From: Paracoccaceae bacterium
Lineage (GTDB): Bacteria; Pseudomonadota; Alphaproteobacteria; Rhodobacterales; Rhodobacteraceae
DNA: 64,000 nucleotides
Direction: 5' to 3'
NCBI GenBank assembly: GCA_024742405.1
Contig: JANSYP010000006.1
Span: 124,001 to 188,000, forward strand
Positions within the stretch are counted from its first letter, which is position 1, and each line of letters starts with the position of its first letter. Below the pieces are notes generated by a model. That model saw nothing but the letters and a program-made list of their open reading frames with translations, was not told the origin of the DNA and did no database searches. The position numbers were made by a program, and so were the translations under genes. Positions 35,011-42,427 of this stretch are shown here, piece after piece.

Positions 35011-35264
35011 TCGACAAATCCTCACTGTATGACTGCAAGCTTCGCCAGGACGCGGAAGGCTCCTGCTACGCAATTCTCAACCTGTGCCGGGTCGGCATCG
35101 CGGCCACCGACTCCGCCATGGCAGTGGACCTGTCAAAGGGCGGGTTTGAGGCTCTCTTTGAAGCGATTGGCGCCTTGGCCGAGGACGCGATTGATCGAAT
35201 GGAGACCGAGAACACTCGGCAGTCTAAGGCCAAGAGGACGGAGGCGATGGCGGATGATGCCTGA
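35007..35264 (+). CDS. Small hypothetical protein in the switch-controlled operon
   Basis: An 85-residue protein, MIDKSSLYDCKLRQDAEGSC then GGFEALFEAIGALAEDAIDRM. ATGA overlap with the preceding gene. No domain recognised. Confidence 0.65.
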   Translation: MIDKSSLYDCKLRQDAEGSCYAILNLCRVGIAATDSAMAVDLSKGGFEALFEAIGALAEDAIDRMETENTRQSKAKRTEAMADDA

Positions 35265-35466
35265 CCACGGAACACTCCTACAAGACAGCCCCAGCCATTG
35301 CGACGGCGGGAATGGACGCGCCGCCCCCCGCCAAAAGTGGGAACCAATGATACAGGTCTGCGAATGGGTTGATGGCGCCTGGCTCGTTGGCTTCGGCGTC
35401 TCCGAGGGCACCTTTGAGATCCATGCTGGCAAGTGGATCATCCGCATAAGCCGTTCCGCTCGCTGA
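35254..35466 (+). CDS. Small hypothetical protein
   Basis: A 70-residue protein overlapping the previous gene by 11 bases. The C-terminal part, VCEWVDGAWLVGFGVSEGTFE then KWIIRISRSAR, reads as a compact beta structure. A shorter start at an internal ATG near 35347 is possible. Function unknown. Confidence 0.5.
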   Translation: MMPDHGTLLQDSPSHCDGGNGRAAPRQKWEPMIQVCEWVDGAWLVGFGVSEGTFEIHAGKWIIRISRSAR

Positions 35467-35502
35467 GCTCCCTCACCTGATGTTTGTTTGTGGAATTCCG
35501 TA

Positions 35503-36000
35503 ATGAGTTACATGAGTAACCGGCTGTGGTCGGATCAGTTCTTGCCTGAGATCCAGGCCATCGTCGGCCGGCATCTCCTCCAGCCCTCACCCGAGCCGCT
35601 GGACCAGCACCACGCAACCGACTTGATGATGCTGGACGCCCGCGACATGCGCGTTGCAGCGCGCGTAAGGCGGCCCGGGTATGCCGGGAGATACCCCTAC
35701 CAGTTCACGCTGCGCTCAGCCCTCCCATCAGGCGCGCCCACGGAACTGGGCAAGATAATCGAGGGCAAGGGCGACTGGCTGTTCTACGGCCACGCCAGCG
35801 ACGCTGAACCGGGCCTGGGCAACTGGTGGCTGATCGACCTGCGGGCCTTCCGGGCGGGGCTCATTCGCAGCCGGCGGAGCGGTCAACCGATCCAGTGCGG
35901 GAGCAAGCTCAACCCGGATGGCACGTCGTTCATGTGGTTTGATATCCGGTCGTTTCCGCAGGAACCGCCGTTGGTGGTTGCCAGTGAAGTTGGCTACTAG
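35503..36000 (+). CDS. Phage/island hypothetical protein
   Basis: A 165-residue protein starting MSYMSNRLWSDQFLPEIQAI. The motifs LDQHHATDLMMLDARDMRVAAR, GEGDWLFYGHA-like GKGDWLFYGHASDA, and WWLIDLRAFRAGL occur together in proteins of phages and plasmids dealing with DNA ends or nucleotides. I recognise the arrangement but not an activity. It closes the small-gene series from 34780. Confidence 0.65.
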   Translation: MSYMSNRLWSDQFLPEIQAIVGRHLLQPSPEPLDQHHATDLMMLDARDMRVAARVRRPGYAGRYPYQFTLRSALPSGAPTELGKIIEGKGDWLFYGHASDAEPGLGNWWLIDLRAFRAGLIRSRRSGQPIQCGSKLNPDGTSFMWFDIRSFPQEPPLVVASEVGY

Positions 36001-36199
36001 GCTGGTGGAAGGCGTGAGGCAGAGGTTCTTGGCTCTCCATGCCGGTGTTAGCAAAGTGCAGCGCCCAACACCCGATCATCCACGGTTCCTACCCTGTAAA
36101 ACAAGGGCCATATGGTGCCCTTGGTATTGTCTTTGGCGCTACTTCTAGTGCAATCTGAGCAAAATAGGTCGTCTGTCCTGACGACTAAGGGAGGCGCGG
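36001..36199. other. Spacer before the DprA-like gene
   Basis: No gene. AAGGGAGGCGCGG near 36188 is a strong ribosome binding site for the ATG at 36200. Confidence 0.4.
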
Positions 36200-36227
36200 A
36201 TGACAACCTACAACGTGTTGCCGAACC

Positions 36228-37127
36228 TTGAATAGGTTGGCACTGACAAACGATTTCGGCCCTGCCAGATCAACCATTTCGCCCCGACGAGAATTGGGCG
36301 CGTATGAAGCACTCTTCATGCAAAAAGGTGCGACGTTTAAGACATTGGCAGAGAAGTTTTCCGCCGATGCAACCGCGTTGCCGTCTGACTTCGTGTCTCC
36401 TCAAGAGGCCGATCAGGCCGCAACGTCTGCTATTGAGAGCTTGCACAAATCAGGTGTCTACCAGTTTGGTGTTCGCATCAACAAAGCTGGGGACTACCCA
36501 ACAAAGCTGAGAGACGCCAAACATCCTATCGAACTTCTCTACTATCAGGGCACCTGGGAGCTTAGCGAGATGCGGGGGCTTGCAGTAGTAGGAAGTCGCA
36601 AGCCTTCAAAGAACGGCGTTGATAGAGCCGCACGGATCGCAAAAGAGCTTGTGGCGCGTGGTTTTGCCGTTGTGTCGGGCTTGGCTGCCGGGATCGACAG
36701 GGCCGCCCATACCGCGGCATTGCAGGCCGGAGGGCGGACTATAGCGGTGATAGGGACGCCGCTAGGCGAGAGTTACCCGAAGGAGAACTCTGAGCTTCAA
36801 GATCACATCGCGAAGGAGCACCTCCTAGTTTCGCAGGTACCCGTTTTGCGCTACGCGGCTCAGCCTTTCCAGTACAAGAGATATTACTTTCCTGAACGCA
36901 ACGCGACTATGAGCGCCTTGACGGAAGGCACGATTATCGTCGAGGCGGGAGAAACTTCGGGCACTCTAACGCAAGCTCGAGCAGCGCTCTATCAAGGCCG
37001 TAAGCTGTTCATTCTGGAGAGCTGTTTCCAAAACCCAGAAATCACTTGGCCCGCGCGATTTGAGAAAGAAGGCGCCATAAGAGTTCGAGAGCCGAACGAC
37101 ATTTGGAAAGCTCTCGATCCCAAATGA
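36228..37127 (+). CDS. Stand-alone DprA/Smf-like SLOG protein, candidate conflict-system component
   Basis: A 299-residue protein built on the DprA Rossmann fold: AVVGSRKPSKNGVDRAARIA, VSGLAAGIDRAAHTAAL, RYYFPERNATMSALTEGTIIVEAG, and TSGTLTQARAALYQG. The usual DprA N-terminal SAM and C-terminal winged-helix domains are not evident; instead there is an unassigned 100-residue N-terminus. The only in-frame start is TTG without a good ribosome site. A perfect site precedes an ATG at 36200 whose frame (MTTYNVLPNLE) stops across this TTG, so the gene may be frameshifted near codon 10. Its stop overlaps the phosphoribosyltransferase gene. Base composition is lower in GC than the host. Confidence 0.8.
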   Translation: MNRLALTNDFGPARSTISPRRELGAYEALFMQKGATFKTLAEKFSADATALPSDFVSPQEADQAATSAIESLHKSGVYQFGVRINKAGDYPTKLRDAKHPIELLYYQGTWELSEMRGLAVVGSRKPSKNGVDRAARIAKELVARGFAVVSGLAAGIDRAAHTAALQAGGRTIAVIGTPLGESYPKENSELQDHIAKEHLLVSQVPVLRYAAQPFQYKRYYFPERNATMSALTEGTIIVEAGETSGTLTQARAALYQGRKLFILESCFQNPEITWPARFEKEGAIRVREPNDIWKALDPK

Positions 37128-37768
37128 GCTTCACAGAGGTTGACGAACTGATCAGGGGCGATCACAGCGCCCTGAACGCAGACGACAATTGCATTTTCCT
37201 CCGCGAGTACAAGGCAAACGCTGGCTATGAGGGTGAAACGAATAGCCTGATCTGGAACCTTAAAAAGAAACCAAGTGAGCGCTACGTCAAACAAGGTTAC
37301 GAGTACAAGGCTCGAAGTATTAGAAGGGCATCAGGAGAACTTCGGGCAGCTTTAAGTGCTGACTGGTTGGACGTTGGTACTCTGGTTCCAATACCCGGCT
37401 CGAAGGCAGTTGGCCATCCCGACTATGACGACCGAATGGTTCAGGTTTGCAACGGCATACGCCCCAACTTGGATGTACGCAGCCTTGTTGTTCAGACGAA
37501 GTCGACTGAAGCATCACATACCGCAGGCGACGGCCAGAGATTGTCGGTGGAGCAACTCATAGAAGTATATCAGCTGGACGAGAGTTTGGCTGACCCACCC
37601 CCCAAAAGCATCGGGATATTTGACGACGTGCTAACCGTGGGAAGGCACTATCGTGCGATGCACACGATTTTATCACGTAGGTTTCCTGGTGTTCCAATCG
37701 CCGGCATATTCATTGCTCGAACGATTCATCCGAACCCATTCGATAGCGCCGATTTTCCGAGCTTGTAG
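37124..37768 (+). CDS. ComF/PRTase-like phosphoribosyltransferase, partner of the DprA-like gene
   Basis: A 214-residue protein whose ATG overlaps the DprA-like stop (ATGA). The PRPP-binding loop reads KSIGIFDDVLTVGRHYRAM, matching the DD-x-x-x-x-G core of type I phosphoribosyltransferases. LVPIPGSKAVGHPDYDDRM resembles the ComF-like substrate hood region. It would act on a nucleobase or nucleotide with PRPP. Tight coupling with a nucleotide-binding SLOG protein at the island edge suggests a two-component nucleotide-based system. The specific reaction is unknown. Confidence 0.75.
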   Translation: MSFTEVDELIRGDHSALNADDNCIFLREYKANAGYEGETNSLIWNLKKKPSERYVKQGYEYKARSIRRASGELRAALSADWLDVGTLVPIPGSKAVGHPDYDDRMVQVCNGIRPNLDVRSLVVQTKSTEASHTAGDGQRLSVEQLIEVYQLDESLADPPPKSIGIFDDVLTVGRHYRAMHTILSRRFPGVPIAGIFIARTIHPNPFDSADFPSL

Positions 37769-37780
37769 AGTAAGCTTACA

Positions 37781-38002
37781 ATGCGCATCTGGTCCTTCTG
37801 CATCAACGACGACCCCGCCCAGCCCGACCTAGCGGTTGGGTTCGTCCGGGCTGAGACCATCGAAGAAGCCTTCGCGCTGATAGATGACCCGCGCTGCAAC
37901 CTCTACGACATACCCGGGGATGTGGATGGCCTACGTTGGCCTAACGACGGGCCGAGCGCGCTCTATGAGCCTTCACCTAACGCTGGCTCAACTTTGCATT
38001 GA
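37781..38002 (+). CDS. Small hypothetical protein downstream of the PRTase
   Basis: A 73-residue acidic protein, VRAETIEEAFALIDDPRCNLYDI then RWPNDGPSALYE. It begins 12 bases after the PRTase stop, so it is probably in the same transcript. No domain recognised; small partner or antitoxin-like roles are possible but not shown. Confidence 0.6.
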   Translation: MRIWSFCINDDPAQPDLAVGFVRAETIEEAFALIDDPRCNLYDIPGDVDGLRWPNDGPSALYEPSPNAGSTLH

Positions 38003-38083
38003 CCAACAATGCGAGCAGCTTGGCGTTGACGACTGGTGAACCGGCCTGACACTCCCCTCACGACTGTTCGCGTGGCATCGAAA

Positions 38084-38103
38084 GGGGGAATAATTGGGGG
38101 AAC
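38084..38103 (+). repeat. Right tandem GGGGGAA pair, candidate integrase arm sites
   Basis: GGGGGAA at 38084-38090 and GGGGGAAC at 38096-38103, period 12, same orientation as the left pair. It lies 56 bases inside the right core. Confidence 0.55.
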
Positions 38104-38158
38104 GATCATCTGAAACTCCAGATTCCTCTATCGTTTTCAATACTTTAGGAAAATATCG

Positions 38159-38172
38159 TGGCGCACCCGAGA
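38159..38172 (-). repeat. attR core of the island
   Basis: TGGCGCACCCGAGA, the complement of the tRNA-Arg 3' end including CCA, identical to 18267-18280. Confidence 0.72.
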
Positions 38173-38235
38173 GGATTCGAACCTCTGGCCTCCGCCTTCG
38201 GAGGGCGGCGCTCTATCCAGCTGAGCTACGGGTGC
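38159..38235 (-). tRNA. tRNA-Arg(CCG)
   Basis: A complete cloverleaf: acceptor GCACCCG pairs with CGGGTGC, with discriminator G and an encoded CCA at 38159-38161. The anticodon stem CCGCC/GGCGG holds loop CTCCGAA, so the anticodon is CCG, reading CGG. TTCGAAT is in the T-loop. The 3' end is the island attachment core. The plus-strand translation of this tRNA gives a false protein ([18 protein letters not shown]). Confidence 0.97.
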
Positions 38236-38369
38236 ATACCGTTCGCGAGATGCTTACGCCATGCTTACGCGAGATTTTCGGCCTCTTAAAGAGCGAACCC
38301 GACATCCGCCCAGGCCATTGTTTAGTCACATATTTCTTGCAGCACCTTTCGCTGTCGCCAGACTTGACA

Positions 38370-38414
38370 TCCGCCTTCGGAGGGCGGCGCTCTATCCAGC
38401 TGAGCTACGGGTGC
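38370..38414 (-). repeat. Duplicate 5' part of tRNA-Arg(CCG)
   Basis: Forty-five bases identical to the acceptor 5' strand, D-arm and anticodon arm of the neighbouring tRNA, ending in the variable region. The T-arm and 3' acceptor strand are missing, so it cannot make a tRNA. It is probably the scar of an earlier integration into the same gene. Confidence 0.85.
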
Positions 38415-38786
38415 TGCGGGCTGTGTGCTAGCACTCGTGTCGAGGTCAGTCCATAGCTCTGTGATGAATTGAGCTGCAAGGGAGCGGCGAGAGGCACAAT
38501 TGGCGCATGATCTGTCGGGTTTGTCATTATCGCGACCGCCTACCTGGTGTTCTGGCAGAACAACATGTGCTTTGGAAACGCTCCGCTCTATCGAAGGTGC
38601 CATTTTCTGTAGCGCGCTCGACGTGCGGGTTGCGACTACGGGAAACGTCTTCCCTAACTCCCCGCGGGCATTGAGGTAAGTTGTGCTCCCGCAGTGCGAT
38701 GTCGCTCCGGCGAAGAGGTTCGGTTCGCCTCCAAAGTAGAACGTCCTTGGCGCAAGCCCGCAGCGGCGGTTCGGTCATGCATGCCT
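38415..38786. other. Intergenic between the tRNA fragment and sufS
   Basis: About 370 bases with no supported gene. In related bacteria sufA/iscA or a DUF59 gene often follows sufS; nothing of that kind is present here. Confidence 0.45.
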
Positions 38787-40007
38787 TCAGGCGAAAAGCT
38801 CGTGGCAGAGCTCCAGCGCTTCGACCAGCACATCGACCTCATCGCGGGTGTTGTACATGCCGAAGCTGGCGCGGCAGGTTGCGGACACGCCAAGATGCTC
38901 CATCAAGGGCTGCGCGCAATGGTGCCCCGCGCGAACAGCCACACCCTTCTTGTCGAGCACGGTCGAGATGTCGTGCGCATGAGCTGCCCCTTCGAGGGTA
39001 AAGGAAAAAATTGCAGCTTTATCAGGTGTTTGACCCTGAACATTCAACCAGTTCAACCCGTCGAGCCGGGTTCGGGCATAGTCCCGCAAATCCGCCTCGT
39101 GGGTCGCTATGTTCTCCAGTCCAAGCGCCATCATATAGTCCAGGGCCACGCCCAGACCGATGGTCTGCACGATACCGGGAGTTCCGGCCTCGAACTTCAT
39201 TGGTGGATCGTTCCAGGTGATGTGATCCTTGTGGACCTCGCGGATCATGTCACCGCCGCCGATGAAGGGGCGCATTTCATCCATCCGTTCGCGGCGAATA
39301 TAGATCGCCCCTGACCCGGTCGGCCCATAGAGCTTGTGACCGGTGATGGCATAGAAATCGCAACCAAGATCCGCGACATTGACCGGCATATGCACGGCGG
39401 CCTGGCTGCCATCGACCAGAACCGGCACGCCATGCTCGCGCGCGACCTCGCAGATCGTCCGAATATCGACCTGGGTGCCAAGCACATTCGACAGATGGGT
39501 CAATGCGATGAGCTTGGTCTTCGGGCCGATCGCATCGATGATCTTTTGCGGGTCGAGCGCCCCAACGGCATCCACATCGACCCATTTCAACACCACGCCC
39601 TGACGTTCGCGCAGGAAGTGCCAGGGCACGATGTTGGCATGATGCTCCATCACCGACAGGATAATCTCGTCCCCGGCCTCCATGCGCGGCATGGCCCAGC
39701 CATAGGCGACAAGGTTGATGCCCTCGGTCGTGCCGGAGTTCAGCACGATCTCGTCGCTGTCCTGCACACCAAGGAACCGGGCGATCTTGCCGCGCACGGC
39801 CTCGTACTTGTCGGTCGCAAGGTTCGACAGGTAGTGCAGCCCGCGATGGACGTTGGCGTATTCATCCGAATAGGCGGTGGTGATGGCGTCGATCACGACC
39901 TGCGGTTTCTGGGCCGAGGCGCCATTGTCCAGATAGACCAATGGCTTACCATTGACCTCGCGCGACAGGATCGGGAAGTCCGCGCGGACGGCTTCGACGT
40001 CAAACAT
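38787..40007 (-). CDS. sufS: Cysteine desulfurase SufS
   Basis: A 406-residue PLP enzyme releasing sulfur from cysteine as an enzyme persulfide for Fe-S cluster assembly. The PLP lysine is in ITGHKLYGPTG and the active cysteine in RAGHHCAQPLM; SVMEHHANIVPW and NSGTTEGINLVA are family signatures. It belongs to the group II (SufS) type. Its start overlaps the preceding YIP1 gene by eight bases. It is the last gene of the leftward suf operon. Confidence 0.97.
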   Translation of the reverse strand: MFDVEAVRADFPILSREVNGKPLVYLDNGASAQKPQVVIDAITTAYSDEYANVHRGLHYLSNLATDKYEAVRGKIARFLGVQDSDEIVLNSGTTEGINLVAYGWAMPRMEAGDEIILSVMEHHANIVPWHFLRERQGVVLKWVDVDAVGALDPQKIIDAIGPKTKLIALTHLSNVLGTQVDIRTICEVAREHGVPVLVDGSQAAVHMPVNVADLGCDFYAITGHKLYGPTGSGAIYIRRERMDEMRPFIGGGDMIREVHKDHITWNDPPMKFEAGTPGIVQTIGLGVALDYMMALGLENIATHEADLRDYARTRLDGLNWLNVQGQTPDKAAIFSFTLEGAAHAHDISTVLDKKGVAVRAGHHCAQPLMEHLGVSATCRASFGMYNTRDEVDVLVEALELCHELFA

Positions 40008-40611
40008 TCAGGTCTCCCGGCGCGGTGATACCCAACAGCGACAAGGCCAGCGATATCAGGAACACCATCCCGAGCCCGGAGGCGACGATCATCACGAACA
40101 CCAGCCCCAGCGACTGGAACCCGTGCAGCACGGCAACGAAATTCGTCAGTAGCCACAGGAACAACACGAGACCCGCGAGCCCGATGATGTCGGCCAGCGG
40201 CTGGGCCAGCATCATTGCCGCGATCTGGACGACCTGCAGGCAGATCATGATGAACTGCAACCAGATCATCAGCGCCAGCGTGTCCTCAAAGCTGCCGGTG
40301 CCCCCCATACTGCGGCCGATCCAATGGACCGCATAGACGGTGATGACCAGCACCGCGAGCTGCAGGCCCGCCATGATCGCCGGGTTGAGCACCAACGGTC
40401 CGGCCAGATCCTCGGGACCCGCGACCAGCAACAACGCGCCCTGCCCCAAGACGACCGACAGCGCGACCACAACCGCCAGCATCTGCCAAAGCAGCTGTGA
40501 AGGCACATTCTGCCCCATCACCCGCTCCGCCCCGGCGCGCGGATTGCGAACCGTTTCCCATGCATGGGTTACCAGATCACGCAGGGTGAAGTGCATTTGT
40601 TCCACGGCCAT
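40000..40611 (-). CDS. YIP1-family membrane protein, second copy
   Basis: About 203 residues with five helices (LLWQMLAVVVALSVVLGQGAL, then LQLAVLVITVYAVHWIG) and the YIP1-type SMGGTGSFEDTLALMIWLQF. A GTG at 40620 directly following the previous stop is an alternative start. Inserted in the suf operon beside a similar gene; the link to Fe-S assembly is not known. Confidence 0.78.
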   Translation of the reverse strand: MAVEQMHFTLRDLVTHAWETVRNPRAGAERVMGQNVPSQLLWQMLAVVVALSVVLGQGALLLVAGPEDLAGPLVLNPAIMAGLQLAVLVITVYAVHWIGRSMGGTGSFEDTLALMIWLQFIMICLQVVQIAAMMLAQPLADIIGLAGLVLFLWLLTNFVAVLHGFQSLGLVFVMIVASGLGMVFLISLALSLLGITAPGDLNV

Positions 40612-40620
40612 GCCTTTCAC

Positions 40621-41133
40621 CTAGAACGGTCCGCCCGCATGCTCAAGCGGCTGCGGCGTCACGGCTTCGCGCAGTCCTATCAGCCAAAAGAACAGAAACA
40701 GCAAGAGCAGTGGCAACCCGAGAAGCGCAAGTTGCGGACCGCTGCCGAGGAAACCCGTCAGCAACCCATAGAGCATCCAGAGCGGGCTGACCGCGAGCAG
40801 CGCCCAAAAGAGCACCAACCGCGCGCCATACCCGGTCCCCTTCCCACCAAATGCGCGCGCGACCAGATAGGACAGGCCAGCGAGCAGATAGAAGAACAGC
40901 GGCGCGACAAAGATCCAGCCCAGCAACGCCCCGCCCATACGCGCATCAAGCGGTACCGACGGGTCGATGAAGGCCTCGCGCGACAGCCGGGGCCATTGCG
41001 CAACGAAGATCAGCAGGCAGCCGAGCATCAGATACACCAGCGCCCGGCCCTCGCTCTCAGGCCCAGCGAGCTGGCGGCGGATCACCCGGCGCGGCGCCCG
41101 GTAGGTCTCGAGGATGCTCAGGGTGACGGACAT
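40621..41133 (-). CDS. YIP1-family membrane protein, first copy
   Basis: A 170-residue protein with four or five helices (VYLMLGCLLIFVAQW, LLGWIFVAPLFFYLLAGLSYLVA, ALLAVSPLWMLYGLLTGFLG). It starts seven bases after sufD. The pair of YIP1-like genes between sufD and sufS is a feature of Rhodobacterales suf clusters. Confidence 0.75.
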   Translation of the reverse strand: MSVTLSILETYRAPRRVIRRQLAGPESEGRALVYLMLGCLLIFVAQWPRLSREAFIDPSVPLDARMGGALLGWIFVAPLFFYLLAGLSYLVARAFGGKGTGYGARLVLFWALLAVSPLWMLYGLLTGFLGSGPQLALLGLPLLLLFLFFWLIGLREAVTPQPLEHAGGPF

Positions 41134-41140
41134 TTCTGCC

Positions 41141-42427
41141 TCAGCTTCTATGCCGCGCGAGCCAGTTTTCCAGTCGCTCCCGGATCTCCTCCGCGATGGT
41201 CTCGTCATCGATCTCTTCCAGCGCCTCGGCAAGAAACGCAAGCGTCAGCAAATCGGTGGCCTCCGCCGCCGACACGCCGCGCGAACGCAGGTAGAAAAGC
41301 GCCGTGTCGTCGATCGCACCAGAAGTCGACCCATGCGAACAGGCGACATCGTCGGCATAGATCTCAAGCTCGGGCTTGACCAGAAACTGGCTGTCACCGT
41401 CGAGCAGCAGCGATTGGCTGATCTGGTAGCCGTCGGTCTTTTGTGCGCCTTGCTTGACGAGGATCTTGCCCTGAAAGACGCCGGTCGCGCCGTTGCGCAG
41501 CACCTTCTTGAAGACCTGGCGGCTTTCGCAGGCCAACGCGTCGTGGGTCACGAACACGGTGTCGTCATGGTGAAAATCGCCATCACCTACAGCCGCGCCG
41601 GCCACATGGGCGATCGCGTTGTCGCCGGTCAGTTCAATGATGCATTCGTTGCGCGTCAGAACGCCATTGGCCGTGAGCGTGAAGGACTTGAAGGTGCTTT
41701 CCTCGCCCAAACGGGTGAAGATGTGGGTCGCGGCGCGGCGCTCATGGTCTCTGCCTTGGGCGCGCACATGGTGGAACACACCACCGTCGGCGATCTCCAC
41801 TTCCATGCATTTGTTGAACCGCGCCGCCGCCGGGCCGTTTTCCAGAAGCGTCAGTTCCGCCCCGCTTTCGATCTTGATGACATGGTGCAGCACCGCGTCC
41901 GAGGTCTCGTCCCCGTGCAAGTAGATCAGCGACACGGGCTTGGACGCTTTGGTAGTCACATGAATGACGATTCCGTCGGTCGCAAAGGCGGTGTTGAGCG
42001 CTGCCAGCGGCCGCTCCACCGGGTCTTGACCGCGCGTCTCCAGAACACCGTAGACATCCTTGGCCCAGTGGATGTCCGCCGCACCGGCCTCCGCCAGCCG
42101 CTCGATGGACACACCCTCAAGCGTCAGATCGTCCGAGGCTTCGGCATCGAACACGCCATCGACAAAGACGATCTTCACCCGGTCGAGCGAGCTGAAGATC
42201 GGCGCCTCGGCGTTGTCGAACAACGCCGCTGCCGGAGCACCGGGCTGCACGAGCGTCTCGGGACGGGTGTATTTCCAGTATTCGTCCCGCCGGCTGGGTA
42301 GCCCCATCGCCTGGAGCCGCGACAGCGCGTCGTCGCGCGCTTCGGAAATCCACGCCCCGCCCTCAGGCAGCGTCATCGACGCCAACCGCGCCTCGGTCGC
42401 GTCCAGTTTCACCTGCGGCAGCGCCAT
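41141..42427 (-). CDS. sufD: Fe-S cluster assembly protein SufD
   Basis: A 428-residue scaffold subunit that forms the SufBC2D complex. The C-terminal beta-helix signature is KPELEIYADDVACSHGSTSGAID, followed by FYLRSRGVSAAEATDLLTLAFLAEAL. Its ATG overlaps the sufC stop by one base (TAATG), so a longer upstream frame in the same phase is not used. Confidence 0.96.
   Translation of the reverse strand: MALPQVKLDATEARLASMTLPEGGAWISEARDDALSRLQAMGLPSRRDEYWKYTRPETLVQPGAPAAALFDNAEAPIFSSLDRVKIVFVDGVFDAEASDDLTLEGVSIERLAEAGAADIHWAKDVYGVLETRGQDPVERPLAALNTAFATDGIVIHVTTKASKPVSLIYLHGDETSDAVLHHVIKIESGAELTLLENGPAAARFNKCMEVEIADGGVFHHVRAQGRDHERRAATHIFTRLGEESTFKSFTLTANGVLTRNECIIELTGDNAIAHVAGAAVGDGDFHHDDTVFVTHDALACESRQVFKKVLRNGATGVFQGKILVKQGAQKTDGYQISQSLLLDGDSQFLVKPELEIYADDVACSHGSTSGAIDDTALFYLRSRGVSAAEATDLLTLAFLAEALEEIDDETIAEEIRERLENWLARHRS

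Larger units (their letters stand above)
18267..38172. mobile_element. Genomic island integrated in tRNA-Arg(CCG), about 19.9 kb
   Basis: A 14-bp direct repeat flanks the region: the left copy adjoins the serine recombinase remnant, the right copy is the 3' end of tRNA-Arg. An intact tyrosine integrase lies just inside the left end. Both ends also carry a tandem GGGGGAA pair with 12-bp spacing inside the core. Contents include an AlpA-like regulator, a winged-helix gene with iteron-like sites, five phage-like minus-strand genes, metabolic and envelope cargo, an XRE switch, small phage-type genes and a DprA-like/phosphoribosyltransferase pair. There is no capsid, terminase or portal gene, so it is a satellite, a degraded prophage or a composite integrative element. 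Confidence 0.78.

Noticed and set aside
38094-38456. ORF of 120 codons containing [18 protein letters not shown]
   Set aside because: It is the plus-strand translation of the tRNA-Arg gene and flanks, a well-known annotation artefact.
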